DNA of 64,000 nucleotides. It comes from Legionella rowbothamii. Its GTDB lineage: Bacteria > Pseudomonadota > Gammaproteobacteria > Legionellales > Legionellaceae. Position 1 is the stretch's first letter, and each line of letters opens with the position of its first letter. Shown in pieces: positions 8,931-16,610 of this stretch. Where the stretch lies: contig NZ_CAAAIM010000001.1 in assembly GCF_900639985.1 (NCBI RefSeq), positions 372,001-436,000 of the forward strand. The letters are read 5' to 3'. A model generated the notes under the pieces. That model saw nothing but the letters and a program-made list of their open reading frames with translations. It was not told the origin of the DNA and did no database searches. The position numbers and the translations under genes are program-made.

Positions 8931-10496
8931 ATGTTTATTGATGACTTAGCCAGTATGTACATCGCTCTTGAACAGATTAAGCCCTTGCTTAATAAGGTGT
9001 CGCAGAAACAAAAGAGTGCATTGGAACAATTGAATCAAAATGTTGCGATTACTGATTTAATCGTAAGATCGCCTTTTGCCCCCTATGGTGAAGCCGTTTC
9101 CTCCCCCCCTACCTCAGTCCCCCCCCCTATAGCTCGGCTTCAGGCATATATTTCAACCCTCCTTGCATTTGCGAATGAATATCACGGTATGATCAATTGT
9201 GATCTTGGATCAACTAGTTATCAGTTAAAAAAAGATAAAAGAAATAACATTACTCGTATCTCTACTCACGAATTCTCTTTTTACACTAAACAACCATTAA
9301 CCCTCGCTGAATTTCAATCAATCTTAAGTAAGATAGAAACGATGGCAGGAAAACTAACGCCTAATGTCCATGCGTTATTAAGCTCATTTGCAGTGAAAAA
9401 CCAAGATGGCACGCTATTAAACATGTCCGTATTTATTGAGAGCGGCAGTCCACCTGCAATCCATGTGTTTTCTAAAAATACCGCCTCTAAAAATGATATT
9501 AATTATGATGGAGGCGACTCATTATTTTCACAACAAAAAGATGAGCAAGTGACCTTTCATGCAGATAATATCAGTGGAGAACGTGACATCATCATTTCAA
9601 CCGGAAGCGTTTTCGAGGTAAAAACTCAAGGAGGAGCCTGTTATACACAAGCCATTGATATCTGCTTAGACCATGCATTGCAGCACAGTAAAGAACTGAT
9701 CATTCGCCGTATACTTGAAAATGGTGATGAAATTTTACCCAACCAAATCGAGCATTGCATCTCTTCAAATAGCATTGAATTATATAATGAGAGCATTATT
9801 TCAGATTATTGTGTGCATATTGATCCGTCAACATCAATGCAAGTCTACGGTGCACAATTAGACTTAAAAACACTTACTGACGAGGCTAAGACACGCATCA
9901 CACCTAATGAATATCCACAAACGAAGATTGTTGAAAAAAAATGGGGGTATGAATTGGTCAATCCTCCTTTTGGTTCAGATTGTTATATTGAGGTATTTAA
10001 TGAACGCCCAGCAGCTAAGTATATTCCCGAAATACAGTCAGCAGTTGAACAACATAACCAAGAAGTTCAATCCAAACAATTGACTGCTTTAAAACAGGAA
10101 TATTTAGGAAAAAAAGGAAAAATAATTCAGCACATTGAGCAAGGTAATCAGCTAATAAACCGAATGAACGAATTAGAAAAAGGAATGCTAAAACGCTGCA
10201 AGCCCAACGTATTACAAGAGTTATTAAAAACAGATGAATACAAACATAAGTTGGAAGCAAAAGGTGTGGTTTCTAGCTGTATAAAGTTTATGAAGGATGC
10301 AATCAATGACAAAGGGAATGCGAGTTTGCTCTTAATACGGGCATGGAAAAAAGATTTTAATAGGCAAATAGATGCGATTACACCTTTTGGAGTTCAATCA
10401 TCATTTAAAAAAGCATTAAAAAAAGAGCTCAATGAAGCAATTGATAACAAACTATCAAAAGACCTTGGTTGTGATTTTGAACCACCTCGCCCCTAA
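8931..10496 (+). CDS. Hypothetical protein with proline-coding C-tracts
   Basis: A 521-residue cytosolic-type protein of unknown function, with a clear ribosome site (AGGAAGG) before the ATG. The N-terminal 60 residues are helical; a Pro/Ser segment at residues 58-68 is encoded by two long C runs (7 C at 9103-9109 and 9 C at 9119-9127). The middle part (about 90-330) has alternating strands, and residues 350-510 are highly charged and helical with coiled-coil character. No catalytic motif or membrane segment was recognised. Size, charge pattern and lack of relatives outside the genus-like context suggest a possible effector, but this is only inference. A C-tract slip would truncate it near residue 65. 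Confidence 0.7.
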   Translation: MFIDDLASMYIALEQIKPLLNKVSQKQKSALEQLNQNVAITDLIVRSPFAPYGEAVSSPPTSVPPPIARLQAYISTLLAFANEYHGMINCDLGSTSYQLKKDKRNNITRISTHEFSFYTKQPLTLAEFQSILSKIETMAGKLTPNVHALLSSFAVKNQDGTLLNMSVFIESGSPPAIHVFSKNTASKNDINYDGGDSLFSQQKDEQVTFHADNISGERDIIISTGSVFEVKTQGGACYTQAIDICLDHALQHSKELIIRRILENGDEILPNQIEHCISSNSIELYNESIISDYCVHIDPSTSMQVYGAQLDLKTLTDEAKTRITPNEYPQTKIVEKKWGYELVNPPFGSDCYIEVFNERPAAKYIPEIQSAVEQHNQEVQSKQLTALKQEYLGKKGKIIQHIEQGNQLINRMNELEKGMLKRCKPNVLQELLKTDEYKHKLEAKGVVSSCIKFMKDAINDKGNASLLLIRAWKKDFNRQIDAITPFGVQSSFKKALKKELNEAIDNKLSKDLGCDFEPPRP

Positions 10497-10536
10497 GATG
10501 TGATATCATCTTGCTTTTCATCCATTTATATCAATA

Positions 10537-11607
10537 ATGAATCTTAAAGCCTTCTTTTTGGGAATGCTCATTTGTAGCACAAGCTTTGCCGCAGCAAAAT
10601 TTATTCCCACCCAACCACTCCCAGCCCCAAGCTATACACTAAATGGCGCAGCCTTGTGCGCAACTGCGAAAGAAACTCTAGCTTATTTAAACAAAGGGCA
10701 ACACTATGATTCTCAAGTAATTCATGAGGGTAAAGTCTTTAAAATACCTCTTATCCGAGTGAAACGAACATTAAACTTTATTTGCCAAAACCAAAATAAA
10801 TTAAATGACCCAGTGTTTGTGAAACAACATTTTGACTTTGTGCGTTGGTACCCTGATCAAGCGCAAGCAAAACCACTTAAAGCTCAAAAAGCCCTTCTTG
10901 CACACCTGCCTCAAGATAAAATTTTGATGACTAAATATTACGTGCATCGAGCAAAAGGGGTGTCTAAGCCTAGTCCATCCTATCCTGTTGCCTTATACGC
11001 TCTTCCTCAAGATGAAGCAGCCTTATCGCTTGAAGAAGCCAATTCCAAGCCAGGATTAACGCGTTTTCATTATGGTAAACAAGCCATTATAAAAGGAGCT
11101 TTAGTAAATAAAAATGTTCCTGTCTTAGCTTATTTAAAACGTGCTGATTTCGAAGCCGCTTTGCTACAAGGCACTGTCGTGGTCGAATTTATCGATCAAG
11201 GCCATAAAACTCAAGTGTTTAATGTACATCGTTGTAATAACATTGCCTATGATAAAGCAAAAGCACCTTACCAGCAGGAACGTTATTGGTACTTTAAACA
11301 GGTTAATGGCATTAAAGGCTATGGTAAAGACGCAGACCACAAAATTACGGTAAATAGTGAGGTGACCTTTGCAGCAGATCTTGAGCAATTTGGTCTAGGT
11401 AAATTACTAATGGTTCAATATCCCGATCCTTCAGGAAAACTAATCACGCGAGCAGGTATTTTTGCAGATACGGGCGGTGCTTTTACACATAATCAATATC
11501 AAGTCGACTTTTTGACAGGGACATACGCAGGTAATGAAGCATTTTACAAAGCTAATCGCCATTTACCGGACTATGTAAACGCTTATTTTATGGTATTAAA
11601 AAACTAA
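10537..11607 (+). CDS. Divergent MltA-like peptidoglycan hydrolase
   Basis: A 356-residue exported protein with a signal peptide (cleavage near SFAAA). It aligns by eye with the MltA protein at 6236-7585: TKYYVHRAKGVSKPSPSYPV-ALYALP matches the TGYYMPQIKGG..IYGLP part of MltA, and the C-terminal FADTGGAFTHNQYQVDF matches the DTGGA 3D-domain motif. Family landmarks around these motifs are weakened, so activity may be altered. There is no lipobox, so it is probably periplasmic. The stop is one base before the ATG of an amidase gene, so the pair is an operon for peptidoglycan degradation or recycling. Confidence 0.75.
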   Translation: MNLKAFFLGMLICSTSFAAAKFIPTQPLPAPSYTLNGAALCATAKETLAYLNKGQHYDSQVIHEGKVFKIPLIRVKRTLNFICQNQNKLNDPVFVKQHFDFVRWYPDQAQAKPLKAQKALLAHLPQDKILMTKYYVHRAKGVSKPSPSYPVALYALPQDEAALSLEEANSKPGLTRFHYGKQAIIKGALVNKNVPVLAYLKRADFEAALLQGTVVVEFIDQGHKTQVFNVHRCNNIAYDKAKAPYQQERYWYFKQVNGIKGYGKDADHKITVNSEVTFAADLEQFGLGKLLMVQYPDPSGKLITRAGIFADTGGAFTHNQYQVDFLTGTYAGNEAFYKANRHLPDYVNAYFMVLKN

Positions 11608-11608
11608 T

Positions 11609-12310
11609 ATGAAAAACTCTCTACTTTTTTTATGTTTTATCAGTTCATTTGCACATGCTTTTTCTTGTGAAAAACCTCAAGTGATTCATCAGGCTCCAAT
11701 TCAATTCGGTAAAGAGCGTATTGCCTTAACTCAGCAATATCAAAAGGATCATTACGGAATAGACTCTAAATCCATCGAGATTGAGCCCAAAATGATTGTG
11801 CTACATTGGACCTGTATCTCAAGCTTAAAAGTAACCTTTCGTGTATTTGACTCACCTGCGTTTCCCCAAAACTCCCCACGCACTAAAGATTTGCCAGGAG
11901 CATTAAATGTATCTAGCCATTTTGTAGTCGATCGCGATGGCAGCATTTATCAACTCATGCCCGATAATTGGATGGCACGCCATGTAATTGGCCTTAATCA
12001 CTATGCCATTGGTATTGAAAATATCGGTGGGATAGATGGTAAAGATGACCTAACAGATGCCCAAGTAAAAGCAAATGCCTTTTTAGTCTGCCATTTAAAG
12101 AAAAAATACCCACAAATAGAATATGTGATTGGGCATAATGATTATTTAGGTTTTAAAAACACCCCTCTTTGGCAAGAGTTAGATCCGAATTATCAAACAG
12201 ATAAAGAAGATCCTGGCCCTACTTTTCTAGATAAGGTTAGAACCTCAGTTAGAACATTTAAGACACCGACATATTGGCGTACTTACATGAACAAAGAAAA
12301 CAGAGCCTGA
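11609..12310 (+). CDS. N-acetylmuramoyl-L-alanine amidase (Amidase_2)
   Basis: A 233-residue exported zinc amidase of the AmpD/PGRP-like Amidase_2 family, cleaving the bond between muramic acid and the stem peptide. A short signal peptide ends near FAHAFS. Metal-site landmarks are MIVLHWT (first His), SSHFVVDRDGSIYQLMPD, RHVIGLNHYAIGIENIGG, and GHNDY near residue 172 with a downstream KEDPGPTF segment supplying the last ligands (the usual K-x-DPG signature). It follows the MltA-like gene after a single base, so the two are almost certainly co-transcribed and translationally coupled. The signal peptide indicates a periplasmic enzyme rather than the cytoplasmic AmpD. Confidence 0.88.
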   Translation: MKNSLLFLCFISSFAHAFSCEKPQVIHQAPIQFGKERIALTQQYQKDHYGIDSKSIEIEPKMIVLHWTCISSLKVTFRVFDSPAFPQNSPRTKDLPGALNVSSHFVVDRDGSIYQLMPDNWMARHVIGLNHYAIGIENIGGIDGKDDLTDAQVKANAFLVCHLKKKYPQIEYVIGHNDYLGFKNTPLWQELDPNYQTDKEDPGPTFLDKVRTSVRTFKTPTYWRTYMNKENRA

Positions 12311-12481
12311 ATATAATTGAGGGGGTTCCTCAAATACAGTAGAATTGCATGCAGCCAAGGAAAAATAGACCGCATACAACTCATTATGCCTATTAAATAT
12401 TCTATAATTATCTCAGTCTAGACTTTTACGAGCAGCCGGATTAATTAATGGATATTAAACATGGGGTTTTATTGAGGGGAT

Positions 12482-13000
12482 ATGAAACTGTTCAACCCTT
12501 TGAGGAACAACCAAACTCCACCTACCGAGCGACACGGCGCGTATAATTCGTTGATGGTCCAACTCTATTTACTAAAAAATGATTTACCAAATGCCATAGA
12601 ATATTTTGAGCAAAGATCCAATGTTGAACCCGATACAGCAGCAAGACTGATGCTTGTTCTCTTTGAAGACGCCTTGAAAAAAACAAATGAGGAACGCATA
12701 GCAAAGAGCTGACTGCTGAAGTGACAGCCTACACTTAACATGAAGAACAGGAGCTAAACAATATCCTAAAAATACTCGTTGATCTCATGGACACGAAACA
12801 AACTACGCCAAATAATGTATCCGCCCTTGCTGCACAGGAACTATTTACACAAGAAACTCAATTAGATGCCGCCACCTCATCCCATGAAACTCAACCTGAA
12901 GGCCTTTCTAGGGGATAACTACAGAGAACGCTTAAACAAATGGAACTCTATCAGATAACGCGGAGGAAATTACTCCCTCCGAGACCTTATGCTGGACATT
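12482..13000 (+). pseudogene. Decayed gene: intact 76-codon head with frameshifted tail
   Basis: An ATG at 12482 with a good ribosome site (GAGGGG) opens a 76-codon frame that stops at 12712. Coding-like sequence continues in the next frame: from about 12703 it reads KELTAEVTAYT, then a TAA at 12736 where CAA would give Gln, then HEEQELNNILKILVDLMD and on to a stop at 12918. After another shift, acidic coding-like sequence (SDNAEEITPSE) follows to about 13000. I read this as one gene of roughly 170 codons broken by two frameshifts and at least two stops. The product would be helical and acidic, of unknown function. The end coordinate is approximate. The alternative is a genuine 76-residue protein followed by unrelated DNA. 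Confidence 0.5.
12961..12981. terminator. Small hairpin before convergent junction
   Basis: CGGAGG (12961-12966) pairs with CCTCCG (12976-12981) around a 9-base loop, just beyond the stop of the minus-strand gene ending at 13018. No T-run is obvious, so the role is uncertain. Confidence 0.35.
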
Positions 13001-13017
13001 TGTAATGAGGCTTAAAC

Positions 13018-13614
13018 TTAATATGGTTCTCCCCTAACAGCAGCCATTCCCTCCCCACCAGGTATCCCCATAGTGAGTAAATTACCATTTGTTGAATCAA
13101 AAACGGGGGCTGCTGCCGCACCGATTCCCCAGGAGGTTCCCGAAACAACTTGAGTTGATGCAGGAATCCCTGTTCCTGTAATCAATAAAGCTAAATTAGT
13201 TACAGGAACCGTAGGAGCTAGATAATGCACTGGAGCTGTTGCGTCGGTTGCAGGTACTGGCGTACTTGTAGTTGAATCATAAATAATGGTGCTCGTTGAG
13301 CCGATAATTGTTCGCAAAGTGGTTACTGAAACCGAAGTAACTCCGGTGCATTGAGTGGCAGAATGGCCTTTTTTGGCATCCCATTTTACAACAAGTGAGC
13401 CATTAAAATTTAACATCTGCTTCAAAGAGCATGCGCCGATATGATCGGAAACCTGAACCAGGATACTTGTAGCTGTAGAACCAACATTTATCCCATTAGC
13501 CAAACTATTAATAATCGTAATTTTCCCTGAGGTAACAGCACTAAATGCCGTGCCAGAAATTAATACAAAAAAAGCCATAGCTAACCTAATACATTGACAT
13601 TCTCTTTTATTCAT
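13018..13614 (-). CDS. Small secreted protein, tandem paralogue A
   Basis: A 198-residue exported protein. The start is placed at the ATG at 13614, preceded by GGAAGAGGGG, which gives a signal peptide ending near TAFSA; the longer frame reaching 13722 would overlap the neighbouring gene. The mature part is Thr/Ser/Val-rich and probably all-beta. It is clearly a paralogue of the upstream gene (13634-14263): both share TSGKITIINSLAN / TSGQIIIINGLAN, VVKWD, QCTG, a VSGTxWGI segment and an APVFD-NG-L-G-PGG-GMA C-terminus. Related features also occur in the protein at 42235-42672. Function unknown; presumably exported by Sec and possibly secreted or surface-associated. Confidence 0.8.
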   Translation of the reverse strand: MNKRECQCIRLAMAFFVLISGTAFSAVTSGKITIINSLANGINVGSTATSILVQVSDHIGACSLKQMLNFNGSLVVKWDAKKGHSATQCTGVTSVSVTTLRTIIGSTSTIIYDSTTSTPVPATDATAPVHYLAPTVPVTNLALLITGTGIPASTQVVSGTSWGIGAAAAPVFDSTNGNLLTMGIPGGEGMAAVRGEPY

Positions 13615-13633
13615 AACAACCCCTCTTCCTTTT

Positions 13634-14263
13634 TTATTCAGACATATACGGTAAAACCCCATAAAGCTTTGCGGTTTGCTCCGCTTGAACTCCGGCCATA
13701 CCCATTCCACCAGGCACCCCAACAGTAGTTAATTCTCCATTTTTTATATCAAAAACAGGAGTCGATGCAGCATTAATTCCCCATGCAGTTCCTGAAACGA
13801 CCTGGCTAGAGCTTGGATTACCAGAGCCTGTAATCAGAAGAACTAAATTAGACATCCGATTAGTTGGAGCCATATAGGTGGTTGCACCACTTGCTGTAGG
13901 TGCAGGTACAGTTGTAGACGTTGTTGTATCGTAGACAATAGTGTTTACACTACCTATACGGCTTTTCAACGGCGTAATCTTAACCGAGACAATTCCTGTG
14001 CACTGAGTTGTCGAATGTGCTTTTGTAGAATCCCATTTAACTACTGTTGAGCCATTATAATTCACTGTTCGTGTAGTGGCACAAAATCCCGTAGCATCTA
14101 CAACCTGAACATTAATACTTGATGCTGTAGCTCCTGTTCCTGAGCCAGTTTCATTAGCTAGGCCATTAATAATAATAATTTGCCCTGAGGTGATGGCACT
14201 AAACACAGATTCTGAGGCCAAGAATGTCAATGCGATAGCAAATCTTTTTGTTCTTATATCCAT
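13634..14263 (-). CDS. Small secreted protein, tandem paralogue B
   Basis: A 209-residue exported protein with a signal peptide ending near SVFSA, located 19 bases upstream of paralogue A on the same strand and so probably in one transcript with it. The two align over their full length: signal peptide, TSGQIIIINGLAN, a conserved Cys pair (FC..QCTG), VVKWDSTKAHSTTQ, a Thr-rich middle and the APVFD..G-PGG-GMA tail. This copy has an extra C-terminal segment (about 18 residues, ending LPYMSE). No enzymatic motif. The pair looks like a recent tandem duplication. Confidence 0.8.
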   Translation of the reverse strand: MDIRTKRFAIALTFLASESVFSAITSGQIIIINGLANETGSGTGATASSINVQVVDATGFCATTRTVNYNGSTVVKWDSTKAHSTTQCTGIVSVKITPLKSRIGSVNTIVYDTTTSTTVPAPTASGATTYMAPTNRMSNLVLLITGSGNPSSSQVVSGTAWGINAASTPVFDIKNGELTTVGVPGGMGMAGVQAEQTAKLYGVLPYMSE

Positions 14264-14529
14264 AATAAAATTGTCCTTAAAGTTCTCGCATTAATAAGCC
14301 GTAAATTAAAGTCTAGCATCGGAATTTAAATTAATGAATGGAGCTTAACTCTATTGATTTAATTGAAAGATATGTAGTGAAGAAGCCCCCAGGAGTTTAA
14401 AGCACAGCCCCTACACTGTTTCACATTATTCGCAATGACGGCCATAAAATATCGCTCCTTGAAAAAACTATTCATCTCATAGAAAATGCCTCTCAGTCCC
14501 CACTGACTCATTACTATGCAAGGAAGAAA

Positions 14530-15114
14530 ATGATGAATATTAGAAAACCCTTATTTTTAATGATCTGCTCTTTATCTATAACCGCTACAGCATCAACAAG
14601 CAGCCTTAGTTTATATGAAAAATTATATAAGCTTTCTGAGAAAGCTTATTATATTGACTACTTATTAAGCACTGAGCAGCGACAGATTGCGGACGAATTG
14701 GCAAGTCAACTTGATGCAGTGATTAGTCTACCTAATGACATTACCTGCGGAACTAAAATTGAGACATTTCAAGCGGCCTATAAGTGGGCTTATGGTTCCG
14801 ATGGTTTAAACTCAACCTCATCAGAAGCAGAAAAATTTGCCAACCTGGTTACTGCAAAATTATGCCGGGCAGGATATCTTGATGTGTTTAAATTATCCTA
14901 TAAGTTCGCTTATACAAGTAGCGGTATGAATAAGACACGTTCGGAAGCAAAGAATTTTGCCACTGGATTGAGCGATTATGAAGCTTCTAAGTTTTATGCT
15001 ACAAAGTCATTACAATGTTATATCGATAGTTATAATTTTGCTTATTCCAGCGGCGGTATGAATAAGACGCGTTCTGAAGCCGAGCGTTTTGCTAATGAGC
15101 AGTGTTTGGGTTGA
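14530..15114 (+). CDS. Secreted protein with three SEAxxFA repeats
   Basis: A 194-residue exported protein with a signal peptide ending near ATAS and AAGGAAG before the start. The mature chain holds three copies, spaced about 47-50 residues, of a motif that reads YKWAYGSDGLNSTSSEAEKF, YKFAYTSSGMNKTRSEAKNF and YNFAYSSGGMNKTRSEAERF, each followed by Ala and usually Asn. Between them are helical spacers, each with a cysteine. The last two copies are nearly identical in DNA, suggesting recent repeat duplication. The motif suggests a helix-loop-helix repeat that could bind a ligand or ion, but no known family is assigned. It converges with the RES toxin. Confidence 0.78.
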   Translation: MMNIRKPLFLMICSLSITATASTSSLSLYEKLYKLSEKAYYIDYLLSTEQRQIADELASQLDAVISLPNDITCGTKIETFQAAYKWAYGSDGLNSTSSEAEKFANLVTAKLCRAGYLDVFKLSYKFAYTSSGMNKTRSEAKNFATGLSDYEASKFYATKSLQCYIDSYNFAYSSGGMNKTRSEAERFANEQCLG

Positions 15115-15131
15115 CTCCCCGCTTCTTGCCT

Positions 15132-15159
15132 GTAGGTTGAGGCCATGGGCCCAACCTAC
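15132..15159. repeat. Palindromic element GTAGGTTG..CAACCTAC
   Basis: GTAGGTTG and CAACCTAC flank AGGCCATGGGCC at a convergent gene junction. The same family appears at 57256-57278 and 63013-63031. Confidence 0.7.
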
Positions 15160-15178
15160 TTATACAGTTAACCAGATA

Positions 15179-15856
15179 TCAAAAATTAGCGATCTTACTC
15201 TCTTGATAAACCTCAGAAATACGATTCCCATCCCACATGTAACGAAGATGACAACCTTGCTTAGGTAAGGTTAACGCAGGAGGTCTAAAAATCGCCATGC
15301 ATAACCCCTCTGCATTTCTAATGCTTGGATAAAGCAAACCCCAATGCTTTTCATCATAAACTTTTTTCCCAAATTCCTGGCTTTTATCGTAAAACATAGG
15401 ATCTGGGTTTAATAACTCATTATACTCACTACCTCTCAGATCAATTAATGGCTTTTTGAGTTTGGCAATGTATTCACGCATGGTAATCGCGCAAGGCTTT
15501 TCTTGTGATGCATGATAAAAGCGTTCACGGTGAAAAACCGTCTCTTTTATGGCAGTTTCTAATGAGCAAGCAGCATAATAAACACCATAACTCCCATCAG
15601 TAAACCGCGAGGGCTGGCCAATATGAGTAAATGCCGCCATAAGTGGTGTTGATCCAGGCCCCCCTATCCAATCTTCTTTTGTGATTAAATTTATTCGGCC
15701 AAGTTCAGCCTGTATACGCTCATTTGTTAATCCTTCAAGTAAAGCGATTTGCTCAAGCTCTTCCTCTGAGTCAGCCCAATCAAACAAGGATATGGGAGGA
15801 AATTTTGAAGGAACAAGTCGATGCACATTTTTTTCATAATTGATTGATGAGTGCAC
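15179..15856 (-). CDS. RES-domain toxin
   Basis: A 225-residue protein with a RES domain, the toxin of the RES-Xre type II toxin-antitoxin class; characterised members degrade or phosphorolyse NAD+. The landmark segment SRFTDGSYGVYYAACSLETA (residues about 83-102) carries the conserved Arg, Tyr and, just after it, the Glu in IKETVFHRE; a conserved Ser/Asn segment follows later (PSIRNAEGLCMAIFRP). The start codon is GTG at 15856, immediately after the TAA of the antitoxin gene, so translation is probably coupled. The N-terminal 60 residues precede the core and are typical for the long RES subgroup. It converges with a secreted-protein gene and may lie on transferred DNA. Confidence 0.88.
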   Translation of the reverse strand: MHSSINYEKNVHRLVPSKFPPISLFDWADSEEELEQIALLEGLTNERIQAELGRINLITKEDWIGGPGSTPLMAAFTHIGQPSRFTDGSYGVYYAACSLETAIKETVFHRERFYHASQEKPCAITMREYIAKLKKPLIDLRGSEYNELLNPDPMFYDKSQEFGKKVYDEKHWGLLYPSIRNAEGLCMAIFRPPALTLPKQGCHLRYMWDGNRISEVYQESKIANF

Positions 15857-16231
15857 TTAATATCCTCGCCAAAAGTCCAAAAATTTTCGCACATCCGCAA
15901 GACGAACTATTCCCCCTTCTAACATGTATTCTTTGGGGGTTAAGCCATTAAATGGCGGTAAAGTATTTTTACGATTAATCCACGTTCTTGCCTGTTCCGC
16001 ATCATCAAATAAAATGCGCAAATCCTTATAAATACCTAAAAGATAAGAAACACGTTCCTTCTGATCTCGGCTGAGCTTTGACCGATGAGAAGTATAGGTT
16101 GAACGCGGCATATCCCCCATGAGAATACGTGCCTCAGACTCTTTAAGGTCAAAACGCTCAACAAGATTAAACAACGACTTCCATACAACTTCATCAGGGA
16201 TTGTATTGATGGGGCTTGTACTAGCATGCAT
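15857..16231 (-). CDS. Xre/MbcA/ParS-type antitoxin (DUF2384)
   Basis: A 124-residue antitoxin upstream of, and abutting, the RES toxin. The ATG at 16231 with AAAGGTG upstream is preferred to the longer frame opening at 16381, whose N-terminal part is hydrophobic and unlike the family. Residues 20-70 form a helix-turn-helix-like region (FDLKESEARILMG, then RSTYTSHRSKLSRDQKERVS), and the C-terminal part has the DUF2384 toxin-binding landmarks: LFDDAEQARTWINRKN, FNGLTPKEYMLEGG and the DVRKFLDF end. It is expected to neutralise the toxin and autoregulate the operon from the upstream region. Confidence 0.85.
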   Translation of the reverse strand: MHASTSPINTIPDEVVWKSLFNLVERFDLKESEARILMGDMPRSTYTSHRSKLSRDQKERVSYLLGIYKDLRILFDDAEQARTWINRKNTLPPFNGLTPKEYMLEGGIVRLADVRKFLDFWRGY

Positions 16232-16580
16232 ATCAATCACCTTTTCTCTTCCTCTATCATATGGATATCTTAGACCATGTGGAGACAAATGTCCATACAA
16301 ATACTTTTTTGCGGAATTAATGTTCAAAATGATAAAGTATCCATAACAGCAAATTAATTTCAGGAAGCGATAAATAGTCACTTGATGTATTTAAACCTTT
16401 CTATTCGAAAAGCTCATATCCATATACCCCACTTACCACCTCAACCATTTGAAACAAAAGTTGAGTTTAATTATTATACTTACGCAGCATTATTTGATCA
16501 AATCCGGAATAAAACTAATATTCGGTGAAAAAAGAGGTTATTGAGAGTCCGTCAAGTATTGACTATTATTTAGACATACC
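16232..16580. promoter_or_regulatory. Divergent intergenic region, TA operon and hybrid kinase
   Basis: An AT-rich gap between divergently transcribed genes that must hold promoters for both directions. The antitoxin probably binds in the part adjacent to 16231. I saw no unambiguous -35/-10 pair or operator repeat. Confidence 0.35.
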
Positions 16581-16610
16581 TTGCAAAAAATTGCATGTGA
16601 GATTAATCCA

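Noticed and set aside
12522..12704. Minus-strand frame opposite the decayed gene
   Set aside because: No ribosome site or conserved motif, and it lies antisense to the more plausible coding frame.
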